NCBI GenBank assembly: GCA_003508005.1
Contig: DNUE01000075.1
Location: 20,567 to 84,566 of the forward strand
Source: Desulfobulbaceae bacterium
Lineage (GTDB): Bacteria > Desulfobacterota > Desulfobulbia > Desulfobulbales > Desulfobulbaceae
Length of the DNA stretch: 64,000 bases
Reading direction: 5' to 3'
In this document: positions 35,317 through 45,042 of the stretch, one piece after another
Position numbering within the stretch: position 1 is the stretch's first letter
How the letters are laid out: each line of letters opens with the position of its first letter
The notes under the pieces: model-generated
What the model was told of the DNA's origin: nothing
The model's input: only the letters and a program-made list of their open reading frames with translations
Database searches by the model: none
Made by a program: the position numbers and the translations under genes

Positions 35317-36507
35317 TCAATTGGCCTTTTTACGGAGATAGGCCGGCTCGTCCCAGTGTTCGTGCTCCCGTTCGTCGAAGATCGGGGTGGGCAGGATCGG
35401 CGAACGCGGCAGCGGGTTGGGCTGCGCATTGCTGACGGTACGGTTCTTAGCCGGGTCCTCCTCCCTGGGAGGCGAATTGACTACCGCCTGCTCGCTTCGG
35501 TTCTTGGCCCGCGTCACATCGATATGGGCGATGGTCTCCGTTTCCTCAATGCCGGAGATCCCGGTAGCGATGACCGTCACCCGCAATTCGTCGCCCAGGG
35601 TCTCGTCGAACAGGGCGCCGATGATGATGTTGGCGTCCTCATGGGCCTTTTCCTGGATAAGGGCCGAGGCTTCCATGAACTCGGCCATGGTCAGGCTCTG
35701 CTGGGTGGCGGAGATGTTGATGAGTATGCCCATGGCACCGTCAATGCCCACATCCTCGAGCAGCGGGTTATCGATGGCCCGCTTGGCGGCCTCGGCCGCC
35801 CGGTTCTCGCCTGAAGCAGCCCCGGAGCCCATGATCGCGGGGCCGACCTCCTTCATAACCGTCTTCAAGTCGGCAAAGTCCACATTGATATGCCCGGGCA
35901 GGTTGATCAGGTCGGTAATGCCCTTGACCGCCTGCAGCAGGACATTGTCCACCTTCTGCATCATGTCGACCAGGGTCGAGTTCTTCTGCATCAGGCTGAG
36001 CAGCCGGTCGTTAGGTACGGTGATGATGGTATCGACGTGCTTTTTCAGTTCCTCCCAGCCCTTCTGGGCATTGCGCATCCGTGTCTTGGCTTCGAAATAA
36101 AAGGGCTTGGTCACGACCGCCACGGTGAGCGCCCCGCCCTCCTTGCTCAGCTTGGCGATGACCGGCGCGGCTCCCGTGCCGGTGCCGCCGCCCAGCCCAG
36201 CGGTTATAAAGACCATGTCCGCCCCTTTCAAAACGTTGCGGATTTCCTCGTAGCTCTCCTGGGCTGCGTCCCGGCCTTTCTCGGGATCAGCGCCGGCACC
36301 CATGCCCTTGGTGGTGCCGGTCCCCAGCTGCAGCCTGATATCGGCCCGCGATTTCTCCAGCGCCTGCATATCGGTATTCGCGGCAATGAACTGCACGCCA
36401 TGCAGGTTTTTTTCCACCATGGTATTGATGGCATTGCCACCGCTGCCCCCGACACCTATGACTTTTATGACCGCAACCGGCTTTTCTTCCGCCATTCTGA
36501 ACGGCAT
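35317..36507 (-). CDS. ftsZ: Cell division protein FtsZ
   Basis: This 396-residue tubulin-like GTPase polymerises at midcell into the Z ring. Key elements are the N-terminal [15 protein letters not shown] loop, the tubulin signature [12 protein letters not shown] near residue 112 and the T7 synergy loop [11 protein letters not shown] near 212. A variable linker precedes the C-terminal peptide ([12 protein letters not shown]), which matches the D-P-x-[FY]-L-R pattern that binds FtsA. GGGGGAG precedes the ATG at 36507. It is the last gene of the dcw cluster, 84 bases after ftsA. Confidence 0.97.
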   Translation of the reverse strand: MPFRMAEEKPVAVIKVIGVGGSGGNAINTMVEKNLHGVQFIAANTDMQALEKSRADIRLQLGTGTTKGMGAGADPEKGRDAAQESYEEIRNVLKGADMVFITAGLGGGTGTGAAPVIAKLSKEGGALTVAVVTKPFYFEAKTRMRNAQKGWEELKKHVDTIITVPNDRLLSLMQKNSTLVDMMQKVDNVLLQAVKGITDLINLPGHINVDFADLKTVMKEVGPAIMGSGAASGENRAAEAAKRAIDNPLLEDVGIDGAMGILINISATQQSLTMAEFMEASALIQEKAHEDANIIIGALFDETLGDELRVTVIATGISGIEETETIAHIDVTRAKNRSEQAVVNSPPREEDPAKNRTVSNAQPNPLPRSPILPTPIFDEREHEHWDEPAYLRKKAN

Positions 36508-36591
36508 GCTCTCCCCCTTGCAATCAATTTTGTTCTGGTTTCAGTTGTTATACCACCAATAGAAACCTAGCCAAAGAAGATTTTCCGCTTT

Positions 36592-37815
36592 TTACACCAG
36601 GTTTTTTATCACCTTTTTCAACCGCTCCACGACCCGGGAAGACCCCCTGGTTTTGCCCCGGACCGCCTGGCTGCCATAGAGCAGCAGACCGACCGCCGTA
36701 GTGCACCTGGGCGAATCAATTTCCTCCAACCTGCCCCCCACTCCCCGGGGATAGCCGATGCGCACCGGCATGTCGAAAATCTGCTCGGCCATTTCCACCA
36801 TGTTGGCCAGCAGCGCCGTGCCGCCGGTGATGACTACCCCGGCGTTGAGCCGGCTCCGGTAGCCGGAGGAGACAATCTCCTTATTCACCAGCTGCAGGAC
36901 CTCCTCCATTCGCGCCTCCAGGATCTCGACCATGACCCGCTGCGAGATCTTGCGCGGCTTCCGGTCGCCCACCGTGGGGACCTCTACCACCAGGTTTTCC
37001 TTGATCATCGACGACAGGGCGGAGCCATACATGTATTTCAGTTTTTCCGCTTCCTGCATGGGCGTGCGCAGTCCGACAGAGAGGTCGCTGGTCAGGCTGT
37101 TCCCGCCCAGGGCCAGTTCCCAGGTATGCTTGATCGTGCCATTGCAGAAGATCGCCAGGTCCGTGGTGCCGCCGCCGATGTCGAGCAGGGCGACACCGAG
37201 TTCCATCTCGTCCCGGCTCAGCACCGTTCGCGAGGAAGCCACGGATTCAAGGACGATCTCCGAGACCTGAAGCCCGGCACGGTTGCAGCTGACCAGCAGG
37301 TTATGCAGCGCCGTAACATCGGCGGTGACGATGTGCACGTTGGTGACCAGCCGTACCCCGGTCATGCCCAGAGGATTCTGGATACCGGTATGGTCATCCA
37401 CCATGAATTCCTGGGGCAGGACGTGGACAATCTGCTGGTTGTCGGAAATCTTGACAGTCTGCGCCGCCTTGATCACCGCGTCGATGTCCTTCTGCTTGAT
37501 CTCCTGGTTGTTGACGGCGATGATCCCGGGGCTGTTGAACCCCTTGATATGGTTGCCGGCAATGCCCACAAAAACCGTCTCGATGTCGCAGCCGGCCATG
37601 TCCCCGGCCTGGTCCACCGCCTCACGGATGGCCGTTACCGTCGACTCGATGTTGACCACCACTCCCTTGCGCATCCCGGTTGAGGGAGCGGTGCCAACGC
37701 CGATGACCTCCACCTGCTCGTCAAACACCTCGCCGATAACCGCGCAGATTTTCGTTGTGCCTATATCCAGGCCCGCAACAAGTTCGCCCTGTCCCCGAGT
37801 CGCATTCTCTTCCAT
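36592..37815 (-). CDS. ftsA: Cell division protein FtsA
   Basis: The 407-residue actin-like protein tethers FtsZ to the membrane. It shows the phosphate-1 loop AGLDIGTTKICAVIG near residue 14, the SHS2 (1C) subdomain, phosphate-2 (ALLDIGGGTTDLAIF) and the adenosine motif (VVITGGTALLANM). The C-terminus ends with an amphipathic helix (SSRVVERLKKVIKNLV), the membrane-targeting sequence. Starts at 37833 or 37815 are both reasonable; I use 37815, with AGAGAAAAG just ahead. It lies between ftsQ and ftsZ, the usual order. Confidence 0.96.
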   Translation of the reverse strand: MEENATRGQGELVAGLDIGTTKICAVIGEVFDEQVEVIGVGTAPSTGMRKGVVVNIESTVTAIREAVDQAGDMAGCDIETVFVGIAGNHIKGFNSPGIIAVNNQEIKQKDIDAVIKAAQTVKISDNQQIVHVLPQEFMVDDHTGIQNPLGMTGVRLVTNVHIVTADVTALHNLLVSCNRAGLQVSEIVLESVASSRTVLSRDEMELGVALLDIGGGTTDLAIFCNGTIKHTWELALGGNSLTSDLSVGLRTPMQEAEKLKYMYGSALSSMIKENLVVEVPTVGDRKPRKISQRVMVEILEARMEEVLQLVNKEIVSSGYRSRLNAGVVITGGTALLANMVEMAEQIFDMPVRIGYPRGVGGRLEEIDSPRCTTAVGLLLYGSQAVRGKTRGSSRVVERLKKVIKNLV

Positions 37816-37943
37816 GGTCTTTTCTCTGCTCATGTCCCGATATGGTCGGCATCGCATATATGCGCTACCGACGCTGTCCTCCCCTGACACCTATTCAAAT
37901 CACCGTGGCGGATGGTCAACACCTTTGCTTATCTGCAAACTCA

Positions 37944-38861
37944 TCAATCGTTAGCCACCAGAATTTTATCATCAGTATAATCCACCCGAATTTCCGCAAC
38001 TCCCTTTACCTTGTCCTGCTGGTAGAGCTGCGTCAGCACCCGCACCAGCAGATTGAACCTGTTCCGCATCTTTTCCTTGCCCATATAAATGGGGAAAGGA
38101 TGATCGATGAGATAAACGACTACCCCTTTTTCGGGACTGACGTGTACCTCGGAAATTCCCTGGCTGGGAAGGACCTGGTTGCCATGGGCGGCGAGATTAA
38201 GAAAATCAAGGGCCAGCCTCGTCAATGAGTCGTCGGCAATCCGCATGGTGCCATCCTGCGCGGTGACGACCTCGCCGGTGAGCACGGGAAAATCGAGATC
38301 CCGGGACGGGGTGGTCGGAGCGAACACCTCACCCTTGCTGTCCAGATAATAGAGCTGCCGCCGTCCAAGCCGCTCGATATTGACCAGGGCCAGGGGCTCT
38401 CGTTCCCGGACCTGGACCACCACGGTGGATGGCCATTGGCGTCTTACCGTCGCCTGCTCCACCCAGGGATGCTCAAGGACCCGTCCCTCCACCTGCTTGC
38501 AATCAAGGACCAGCAGGCTCATCCCTGGCCGGAGTCCGGCCTTTTCCAGAACCTGCTGTTCAGTGGCCATCATGTTCCCCTGCACGGTGAGCACGGAGAC
38601 TGCAAAGACATTGGACCGGGCCAGCATCAGGAAGGCCAGCCAGCAGAGCGCCCCACCGGTCAGGGAGGCAAGGAGGAAGCAGGTGACGCCGCGGGACAGC
38701 TTCTTCAGCTTCCAAACCCGCTGCTGGCTGACCACCGCGCTCCCCCGCTTCGCCTTTCGGTTCCGGGAGCGGAGCACGACACAATTCCTGCAGGCATCGG
38801 CCAGCCGGAACAGCAGCCTTCTGCCTTGGCCCGCTTTTTTTATCCCCTGCGATACATACAT
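37944..38861 (-). CDS. ftsQ: Cell division protein FtsQ
   Basis: The 305-residue protein has a basic cytoplasmic tail (about 55 residues, rich in R and K), one transmembrane helix (VTCFLLASLTGGALCWLAFLML) and a POTRA domain. The POTRA begins with FAVSVLTVQGNMMATEQQV and continues HPWVEQATVRRQWPSTVVVQ, followed by the FtsQ beta domain. FtsQ links FtsA/FtsZ assembly to FtsB-FtsL and FtsW-FtsI. It is retained here although ftsW is absent from this cluster and the FtsI protein looks inactive. Confidence 0.92.
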   Translation of the reverse strand: MYVSQGIKKAGQGRRLLFRLADACRNCVVLRSRNRKAKRGSAVVSQQRVWKLKKLSRGVTCFLLASLTGGALCWLAFLMLARSNVFAVSVLTVQGNMMATEQQVLEKAGLRPGMSLLVLDCKQVEGRVLEHPWVEQATVRRQWPSTVVVQVREREPLALVNIERLGRRQLYYLDSKGEVFAPTTPSRDLDFPVLTGEVVTAQDGTMRIADDSLTRLALDFLNLAAHGNQVLPSQGISEVHVSPEKGVVVYLIDHPFPIYMGKEKMRNRFNLLVRVLTQLYQQDKVKGVAEIRVDYTDDKILVAND

Positions 38862-38887
38862 GCCCTGTCTCTTCCCCCAGCCAAAAC

Positions 38888-39850
38888 CTAAAGCAGATGG
38901 ACTTCCGGCTCAAGCAAGATGCCGGAAAAACGATACACCCGGTCTTGCACCTCCCGCATCAGTTCGGTAATATCGGCCGCGGTCGCACTGCCGGTATTGA
39001 CGATGAAATTGGCGTGCTTGGTTGAAACCAAGGCACCGCCCCGCTGCAACCCTTTCAGGCCTGCTGCCTCAATGAGCCTGCCTGCCGAGTCTCCCGGCGG
39101 ATTTTTGAAAAAAGAACCGGCGGAAGCAACACCGCTAGGCTGCTTGGCCCTGCGCCTGGCGATCAAATCCCGGCAACGGTCGAGAATTTCCTGCGGATCG
39201 CCCTGCTTCAGGGCCAGCGCCGCCTCGACAACCACTGCACCGCACAGTTCGGAATCAAGAGGCCGCAGCCGGCGATAGGAAATCGCAAGTTCCTGCCGGG
39301 CCATCTCGTGCACCTGGCCATGGCGGTCAACAAAGGTCACCGCCTCGACCAGGGCACCGATTTCGCCGCCCCATGCGCCCGCATTCATGGATACCGCCCC
39401 GCCGATGCTCCCCGGAATCCCGGCCATGAACTCCAGGCCGGCCAGACCGTTGCGGGCACACCAGCCCACCAGCTTTCCTGCGAAACAGCCCGCCCCGACC
39501 CGAACAGTCTCCATACCCGGCTGCGCAGAACCGCTTCCGCCACGACGGATGTCGCAAAATTCGCCGCCCAGGGTGATCAGCACCCCGGCAAACCCCTGAC
39601 TGCCCACCAGGATATTGCTGCCCCGGCCGATTACCCGCCAACGAATCGCCTGCCCTTCCAGCCAGCCGATGAGGCGGCAGAGTTCCGGCAGCGTTGAAGC
39701 AACCAGCAGGGCCTCGGCCGGACCTCCCGCTCGCAGGGTGCAGTGTGCACCCATGGCCACGTCCCATTGCAGGGGCCCGTTCCAGAACGAGGCGAGTTGC
39801 TGCCGCTGCTCCATGCTCATTGCCTTTCTGGCCGCTGAAACTTGCTCCAT
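38888..39850 (-). CDS. murB: UDP-N-acetylenolpyruvoylglucosamine reductase MurB
   Basis: The 320-residue enzyme reduces UDP-GlcNAc-enolpyruvate to UDP-MurNAc with NADPH. FAD-binding features include VIGRGSNILVGSQGFAGVLI near residue 92 and the FMAGIPGSIGGAVSMNAGAWG segment near 140. The catalytic serine is in SAGSFFKNPPGDSAGRLIEA near 243. The enzyme resembles short type II MurB. It follows murC after nine bases, and ftsQ comes next; no ddl gene is present between them. Confidence 0.95.
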   Translation of the reverse strand: MEQVSAARKAMSMEQRQQLASFWNGPLQWDVAMGAHCTLRAGGPAEALLVASTLPELCRLIGWLEGQAIRWRVIGRGSNILVGSQGFAGVLITLGGEFCDIRRGGSGSAQPGMETVRVGAGCFAGKLVGWCARNGLAGLEFMAGIPGSIGGAVSMNAGAWGGEIGALVEAVTFVDRHGQVHEMARQELAISYRRLRPLDSELCGAVVVEAALALKQGDPQEILDRCRDLIARRRAKQPSGVASAGSFFKNPPGDSAGRLIEAAGLKGLQRGGALVSTKHANFIVNTGSATAADITELMREVQDRVYRFSGILLEPEVHLL

Positions 39851-39858
39851 GCCATCCC

Positions 39859-41259
39859 TCAGTTCCCGGCGCCGCCAGCCTCCTCACCACGCAGGATGGA
39901 AAGCAGCGCCTCTCCCGCGTGGACGATATTGCCGGCGCCCAGCGTCAGCACAAGGTCACCCGGCCGCAGCAGCCCGGTGAGTTGCCGGGGCAACGTTTGG
40001 ACATCGGGCAGATAGTGGACATCCCGCTGGCCGTGCCTCTTCACTGCCTCGACCAGGACGCCGGAGGTTACCCCCTCAAGAGGCGTTTCGCTGGCCGCGT
40101 AGATATCGGTGAGCACCAGGACATCGGCCCGGTGAAACGCGGTCTTGAACTCGTCAAACAGCGCCTTGGTCCGCGTGTATCGATGGGGCTGAAAGGCAAC
40201 CACCAGCCTGCGGTCCGGCCAGCCCTCGCGCACCGCTTCCAGGGTAGCGCGGATTTCTGTCGGATGGTGGCCGTAGTCGTCCACCACCAGGATGCCGGCT
40301 GCTTCGCCCCTGACCTGCAACCGCCGCTGCACCCCTTCAAAAGAAGCCAGGGCCTTGGCGATGACCGGAAAATCGATTTCCAGCTCCAGGCCCACCGCAA
40401 TGGTGGCCAGGCTGTTGTAGATGGTGTGGCGGCCGGGGATGTTGAGGGTCACCCGGCCCAGCGTCGAGGAGCCCCGGCGGACGGTGAATTCGCTATGCAG
40501 ACCAGCCGAGCGAATTTCCGTGGCGTGCACCTCGGCCTGTTCACTGAGGCCATAGGTAATGATCCGCTTCTGGATCCGGGGCAGGATGGCAGCGATGTTC
40601 GGATCATCAAGGCAGAGCACCACCACTCCGTAAAACGGGATGCGCTCCATGAACTGGACGAAGACGTCCTTGAGATGCTCCATGTCCCGGTAGTAGTCCA
40701 GGTGCTCCAGGTCGATATTGGTCACCACCTCGATCACCGGCGAAAGCTTGAGAAAGGAGCCGTCGCTTTCATCGGCCTCGGCGACCAGGAATTCGCCTTC
40801 CCCCAGCTTGGCGTTGCCCCCGAGGCTGTCCACCTTGCCGCCGATCACCACCGTGGGATCAAGACCGGCCAGATGCAGCATCCACGATACCATGGAGGTG
40901 GTGCTGGTCTTCCCGTGGCTGCCGGCCACCGCGATGCCGTATTTTTTCAGCCGCATCAGCTCGGCCAGCATCTCCGCCCGCTGGATCACCGGGATATGCT
41001 GCTCCAGGGCGGAGGTCACCTCCGGGTTCTCCCGGCTGACCGCCGACGAGGTAACGACCACATCCGCGCCGGTCACCGCCTCCGCGCTGTGCCCCTGGCT
41101 GACTCTGGCCCCCAGGCGCGCAAGGCGGCGGGTGATGTCGGAGGCACGCAGGTCAGTGCCGCTGACCCGGTAGCCCAGGTTCAGCAGGAGTTCGGCAATG
41201 CCGCTCATGCCGATGCCGCCGATGCCGACGAAATGAATATGCTTGGTTTTCTTGTACAT
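39859..41259 (-). CDS. murC: UDP-N-acetylmuramate-L-alanine ligase MurC
   Basis: The 466-residue ligase adds L-alanine to UDP-MurNAc. It begins with the Rossmann uridine-binding loop [20 protein letters not shown] and has the ATP P-loop [18 protein letters not shown] near residue 112. The Mur-ligase [10 protein letters not shown] segment lies near 180, and the C-terminal domain motif [16 protein letters not shown] near 320. Length is typical. It overlaps nothing and lies five bases after murG. Confidence 0.97.
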   Translation of the reverse strand: MYKKTKHIHFVGIGGIGMSGIAELLLNLGYRVSGTDLRASDITRRLARLGARVSQGHSAEAVTGADVVVTSSAVSRENPEVTSALEQHIPVIQRAEMLAELMRLKKYGIAVAGSHGKTSTTSMVSWMLHLAGLDPTVVIGGKVDSLGGNAKLGEGEFLVAEADESDGSFLKLSPVIEVVTNIDLEHLDYYRDMEHLKDVFVQFMERIPFYGVVVLCLDDPNIAAILPRIQKRIITYGLSEQAEVHATEIRSAGLHSEFTVRRGSSTLGRVTLNIPGRHTIYNSLATIAVGLELEIDFPVIAKALASFEGVQRRLQVRGEAAGILVVDDYGHHPTEIRATLEAVREGWPDRRLVVAFQPHRYTRTKALFDEFKTAFHRADVLVLTDIYAASETPLEGVTSGVLVEAVKRHGQRDVHYLPDVQTLPRQLTGLLRPGDLVLTLGAGNIVHAGEALLSILRGEEAGGAGN

Positions 41260-41264
41260 GGTCG

Positions 41265-42365
41265 TCAGGCCTGCCGGCCCCGTTTTCTCTCAATCAGCTG
41301 CAGACATTCGTCAATAATCCGCTCGGCCGCGTCGGGCTTGGCCAGCTCCTTCATCCGGCCCGACATCTGGTGGAGCGTCTCAGGGTTCTCTACCAGATGA
41401 AGTATTTCCCCTGCAAGCTTTTCTCCGTCAATATCCTGCTCGCGAAACATCCTGGCCGCCCCCCCCTGTTCATAGTAGGCGCCGTTGCTCTGCTGGTGGT
41501 TGTCAGCAGCATAGGGGTACGGCAGCAGAATCGCCGGCAGACCCATGACCGCCAGCTCGGCCAGGGTGGTAGCGCCGGCCCGGGACACCACCAGGTCGGC
41601 CTGGCTGTAGACCTGGGCCATGTCCGCGAAAAAATCCTTCACTTCGGCCTGAAGTCGCAGACGGTCGTACCTGGCGCGCACCTCTTCCAGGTCTGCCCGG
41701 CCGGTCTGATGGGTAAATCGCACCCGGCCGCCGAGCTGCTCGCTGACCCGGCCGGCAGCCTCGGTGACCAGCATATTCACCCGGTGGGCGCCCTGGCTGC
41801 CGCCCAGGATCAGGATCCTGCTCTCTCCCCCGCTGACCGGAGTTCTCGTGCCGACAGCCTCCCTGATCTCCCGGCGCACCGGATTGCCGGCAAGCACGGT
41901 TTTGTGCTGAGGAAAGGGGCAGGCACAGGGTATGGAGAGAAAAATCCTGTCCGCCAGCCGCGAAACCACCCTGTTGGCCAGACCAGGTACCGAATTCTGC
42001 TCGTGAATGCACAGTGGGATACCCAGCACCCTCGCGGCGAGCAGCACCGGACCGGTGACATAGCCGCCCACGCCGAACACCAGCTGCGGCCGAAACCGGC
42101 GCAGGATCACCGCCGCCTCCCGGACCGCAAAAGGCAGCTGCAGCAGGCTGCGCAGCCGGTGCAGGAGCCCCATGCCCTTCAACCCAAGGCAATGGATGGT
42201 CTCCAGGGCAAAATCATAACGGGCCAGCGTCTCCCGGTCCAGGTGCCTGGACGTGCCGATAAACAGCACCCGGCAGCCGGGGATACGCTCCTGCATCCCC
42301 GTGGCCAGGGCGATGCCCGGGAAGAGATGCCCGCCCGTTCCTCCGCCGGTGACAACAATACGCAT
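41265..42365 (-). CDS. murG: UDP-GlcNAc:lipid I GlcNAc transferase MurG
   Basis: The 366-residue GT-B enzyme makes lipid II at the inner face of the membrane. The N-terminal G-loop is [38 protein letters not shown] is diagnostic near 125, and [12 protein letters not shown] begins the donor domain near 190. [20 protein letters not shown] near 260 binds UDP-GlcNAc. Usually ftsW precedes murG; here a small zinc-ribbon gene and then murD do. Confidence 0.97.
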   Translation of the reverse strand: MRIVVTGGGTGGHLFPGIALATGMQERIPGCRVLFIGTSRHLDRETLARYDFALETIHCLGLKGMGLLHRLRSLLQLPFAVREAAVILRRFRPQLVFGVGGYVTGPVLLAARVLGIPLCIHEQNSVPGLANRVVSRLADRIFLSIPCACPFPQHKTVLAGNPVRREIREAVGTRTPVSGGESRILILGGSQGAHRVNMLVTEAAGRVSEQLGGRVRFTHQTGRADLEEVRARYDRLRLQAEVKDFFADMAQVYSQADLVVSRAGATTLAELAVMGLPAILLPYPYAADNHQQSNGAYYEQGGAARMFREQDIDGEKLAGEILHLVENPETLHQMSGRMKELAKPDAAERIIDECLQLIERKRGRQA

Positions 42366-42374
42366 GGCCGGGCC

Positions 42375-42572
42375 TCAACTTCCCACGGCTGCCGCTGCCG
42401 TGATTTTTTTCTGGCCCCTGACCATAAACAGAAGGTCAAGACGGTCCATGAACTCCGCATAGCAGACGGGGCAGTAGCCATGGCTGATCCGGACCTGTTC
42501 GCCCGGGCAATAATCACGGCTCCATAACCCCTTCCGCTCCCTTTTCCCGCAAACGCAGCATTCCCTGATCAT
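42375..42572 (-). CDS. Small zinc-ribbon protein in the ftsW position
   Basis: The 65-residue product starts MIRECCVCGKRERKGLW and continues with SHGYCPVCYAEFMDRL. The two CxxC pairs spaced about 27 residues apart with SHGxCPxC match the small metal-ribbon module often found at the C-terminus of PAS-kinase and response-regulator proteins. Here it stands alone. The ATG lies seven bases after the murD stop (preceded by GAGGCAGG), and the stop is nine bases before the murG start, so it is embedded in the dcw operon. Its function is unknown; metal binding is inferred. It occupies the gap where ftsW usually sits. Confidence 0.7.
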   Translation of the reverse strand: MIRECCVCGKRERKGLWSRDYCPGEQVRISHGYCPVCYAEFMDRLDLLFMVRGQKKITAAAAVGS

Positions 42573-42579
42573 GCCTGCC

Positions 42580-43959
42580 TCATCCGCAATAATGATCCGA
42601 GCGCAGTCCCTGAACCGCCTGCCGGAACACCTCGCCCCGGTGCGCATAACTGGAAAACATGTCAAAGCTGGCACAGGCTGGCGAAAGCAGCACGGTATCA
42701 CCTGCCTGCGCCACCTCCGCCGCCCGGCGGACCGCATCTTCCATGGAGGCTGCCTCGCTCAGCGGGACCAGCGATCCCAGCTGTTCGGCCATCTGCGAGG
42801 CGGCCTCGCCGATCAGGATCAAATGGCGGACATGCCTGGTCACACTCTCGGCCAGCAAGCTGAAATCGCTGCCCTTGTTGCGGCCGCCGGCAATGAGGAT
42901 GACCCGATCGCCGCAACTGGCGAGGGCAGCCGTCACCGCCCCGATATTGGTCCCCTTGGAGTCATCCACATAGCGGACGCCGCCAATCTCGGCCACCAGG
43001 GCCATGCGGTGCGCCGGCGGGACATAGCCTGCCAGTCCGGCCCGGATCTCCCCCGCGCTGCAGCCAAACACCCGGACCGCAAGAATCGCCGCCGCCGCAT
43101 TCAGCCTGTTGATGAAGGAGGCGAGGGCCGTGCCCCGGAGGTCATACTCTTCTTCGATCCTGCACCCGGCTCTATCCAGGGCAAGGACGACCCCTTCCTC
43201 CCGCACCAGCGTCTCGCAGTCAGTTCCAGTGCCGAACCTGAGCACCTTTGCCCCGGTGGCAATGGGCTCCGCCATAACCATGGGGTCATCGGCGCCGAGA
43301 ATGGCCGTATCGCCTTCCCCCTGATTCACGAAAATCCGCCGTTTCGCCGCAGCATACCCCTCCATGCTGCCGTGCCGGTCCAGATGGTCCGGAGAGAGGT
43401 TGAGCAGCAGGCCGATATCCGGCCGGAAGGCGCCGCCGGTCTCAAGCTGAAAACTGCTCAGCTCCAGGACCACTGCCTCTGCCTCCTGGGAACCGCGCAA
43501 GTACTCCAGTACCGGCGTCCCGATGTTCCCGCCGACAAAGACCTCGCGGCCGGCGGACCGGAGGAGATGGCCGACAAGCGAGGTCACCGTGGTTTTGCCG
43601 TTGCTGCCCGTCACCGCAATGACCGGCGCGTTCAGGCGGCCGGCGGCAATGGCCAGCTCGCCGGCTATGACCACGCCCCGCTCCCTCGCCGCCCGCAGTA
43701 CGGGCAGGTCCAGGGGCACGCCAGGACTGGGGACGATCAGCTCCGCCTCCCGGAAGAATTCATTACGATGGCCGCCGCTTTCCCAGACAACTCCCATCTC
43801 CTGCAGCGCGGCCCGGTCGGCGCCGCTGACAGCTTCCGCCGGCCGCGATTCCGAAACAGACACCTGCAGCCCCTGATCGCGGAGATAGCGGACGGCAGCC
43901 ATGCCGGAGGCCCCCAGGCCGACAACCACGCATTGCATTCCTCGTGCCAGCCGCATCAT
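42580..43959 (-). CDS. murD: UDP-N-acetylmuramoylalanine-D-glutamate ligase MurD
   Basis: This 459-residue ligase adds D-glutamate to UDP-MurNAc-L-Ala. It has the N-terminal Rossmann loop VVGLGASGMAAVRYLRDQGL, the P-loop VIAVTGSNGKTTVTSLVGHL near residue 112 and LNLSPDHLDRHGSMEGYAAA near 187. YVDDSKGTNIGAVTAALAS, the C-terminal active-site signature, lies near 330. Its start is one base from the mraY stop, indicating tight coupling. Confidence 0.97.
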   Translation of the reverse strand: MMRLARGMQCVVVGLGASGMAAVRYLRDQGLQVSVSESRPAEAVSGADRAALQEMGVVWESGGHRNEFFREAELIVPSPGVPLDLPVLRAARERGVVIAGELAIAAGRLNAPVIAVTGSNGKTTVTSLVGHLLRSAGREVFVGGNIGTPVLEYLRGSQEAEAVVLELSSFQLETGGAFRPDIGLLLNLSPDHLDRHGSMEGYAAAKRRIFVNQGEGDTAILGADDPMVMAEPIATGAKVLRFGTGTDCETLVREEGVVLALDRAGCRIEEEYDLRGTALASFINRLNAAAAILAVRVFGCSAGEIRAGLAGYVPPAHRMALVAEIGGVRYVDDSKGTNIGAVTAALASCGDRVILIAGGRNKGSDFSLLAESVTRHVRHLILIGEAASQMAEQLGSLVPLSEAASMEDAVRRAAEVAQAGDTVLLSPACASFDMFSSYAHRGEVFRQAVQGLRSDHYCG

Positions 43960-43960
43960 C

Positions 43961-45037
43961 TCACCGCAGTTTCAGGGTCGCCAGGGCCACAAGGCCGAGG
44001 ATGATCGAGACGATCCAGAAGCGGACCACCACCTTGGGCTCCACCCACCCCTTTTTCTCAAAATGGTGATGAAAGGGGGCCATGAGAAAAATGCGCTTGC
44101 CGCCGGAAATCTTGTAATAGCCGACCTGCAGGATGACCGACAGGGCTTCCATAACAAAAATCCCGCCGACAATGGCGAGCAGGAACTCCTGCTTGATGAT
44201 GATGGACACCGTCCCCAAGGTCGATCCAAGGGCCAGGGAGCCCACATCACCCATGAAGACCTGGGCCGGGTAGGCGTTGAACCAGAGAAAGCCGAGACAG
44301 GCGCCCACCATGGCCCCGCAAACCACTGCCACCTCGCCGGCCCCCGGGACAAAAGGGATCTGCAGATAATCGGCAACGATGGCATGGCCGGCCACATAGG
44401 AAAAAATGACGTAGACCGAACCGCTGATGACCAGCGGTCCCGCAGCAAGGCCGTCCAGGCCGTCGGTTAGATTGACCGCGTTGGAGGCCCCGATGATGAC
44501 GATGACCGCAAAGGGGATATACCACCAGCCGAGGTCCGGCCGGAATCCCTTGATAAAGGGAAGGCTGAGGTGGCCGTCATACACCGGATGCAGATAGAGG
44601 TAGACTCCCACCGCCAGGGCGCCGAAGATCTGCAGGAGCATCTTGCCCCGGGCCGAAAGCCCCCGGGAATTCTGCTTGCGCACCTTTTTCAGATCGTCGA
44701 TGGAGCCGATGAGTCCGAAAAAGAGGGTTGCTCCGGTCACCAGCCAGACCAGGCTGCTGCCCAGATTTGCCCAGAGCAGGGTGGAGACGGTCATCGCCCC
44801 CAGGATCAGCACCCCGCCCATGGTGGGCACGCCTTTCTTGGAGAAATGCGTCTGCGGCCCGTCTTCGCGGATGACCTGGCCGATCTGCATCTTCTGCAGG
44901 AGCCTGATGAAAAGGGGCCCGAACAGATACATGATGAGAAACGCCGTCACCGCGCAGCCGATGGTCCGGAAGGTGATATAGCGAAAGACATTCAGCGCGC
45001 TGAAGTGGGCGTGCAATGAATAGAGTAAATACAGCAT
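43961..45037 (-). CDS. mraY: Phospho-MurNAc-pentapeptide transferase MraY
   Basis: This 358-residue polytopic membrane enzyme transfers phospho-MurNAc-pentapeptide to undecaprenyl phosphate, forming lipid I. Conserved cytoplasmic motifs are GSIDDLKKVRKQNSRGLSAR near residue 110, NLTDGLDGLAAGPLVISG near 190, VFMGDVGSLALGSTLG near 260 and MAPFHHHFEKKGW near 320. Ten hydrophobic helices can be drawn. It lies five bases after the MurE-MurF fusion gene. Confidence 0.97.
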   Translation of the reverse strand: MLYLLYSLHAHFSALNVFRYITFRTIGCAVTAFLIMYLFGPLFIRLLQKMQIGQVIREDGPQTHFSKKGVPTMGGVLILGAMTVSTLLWANLGSSLVWLVTGATLFFGLIGSIDDLKKVRKQNSRGLSARGKMLLQIFGALAVGVYLYLHPVYDGHLSLPFIKGFRPDLGWWYIPFAVIVIIGASNAVNLTDGLDGLAAGPLVISGSVYVIFSYVAGHAIVADYLQIPFVPGAGEVAVVCGAMVGACLGFLWFNAYPAQVFMGDVGSLALGSTLGTVSIIIKQEFLLAIVGGIFVMEALSVILQVGYYKISGGKRIFLMAPFHHHFEKKGWVEPKVVVRFWIVSIILGLVALATLKLR

Positions 45038-45042
45038 GACCG

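Noticed and set aside
39694..41400. 568-codon open frame on the plus strand
   Set aside because: Lies antisense to murB and murC, has no ribosome site, and its sequence is the typical Arg/His/Gly/Pro-rich shadow of GC-rich coding DNA.
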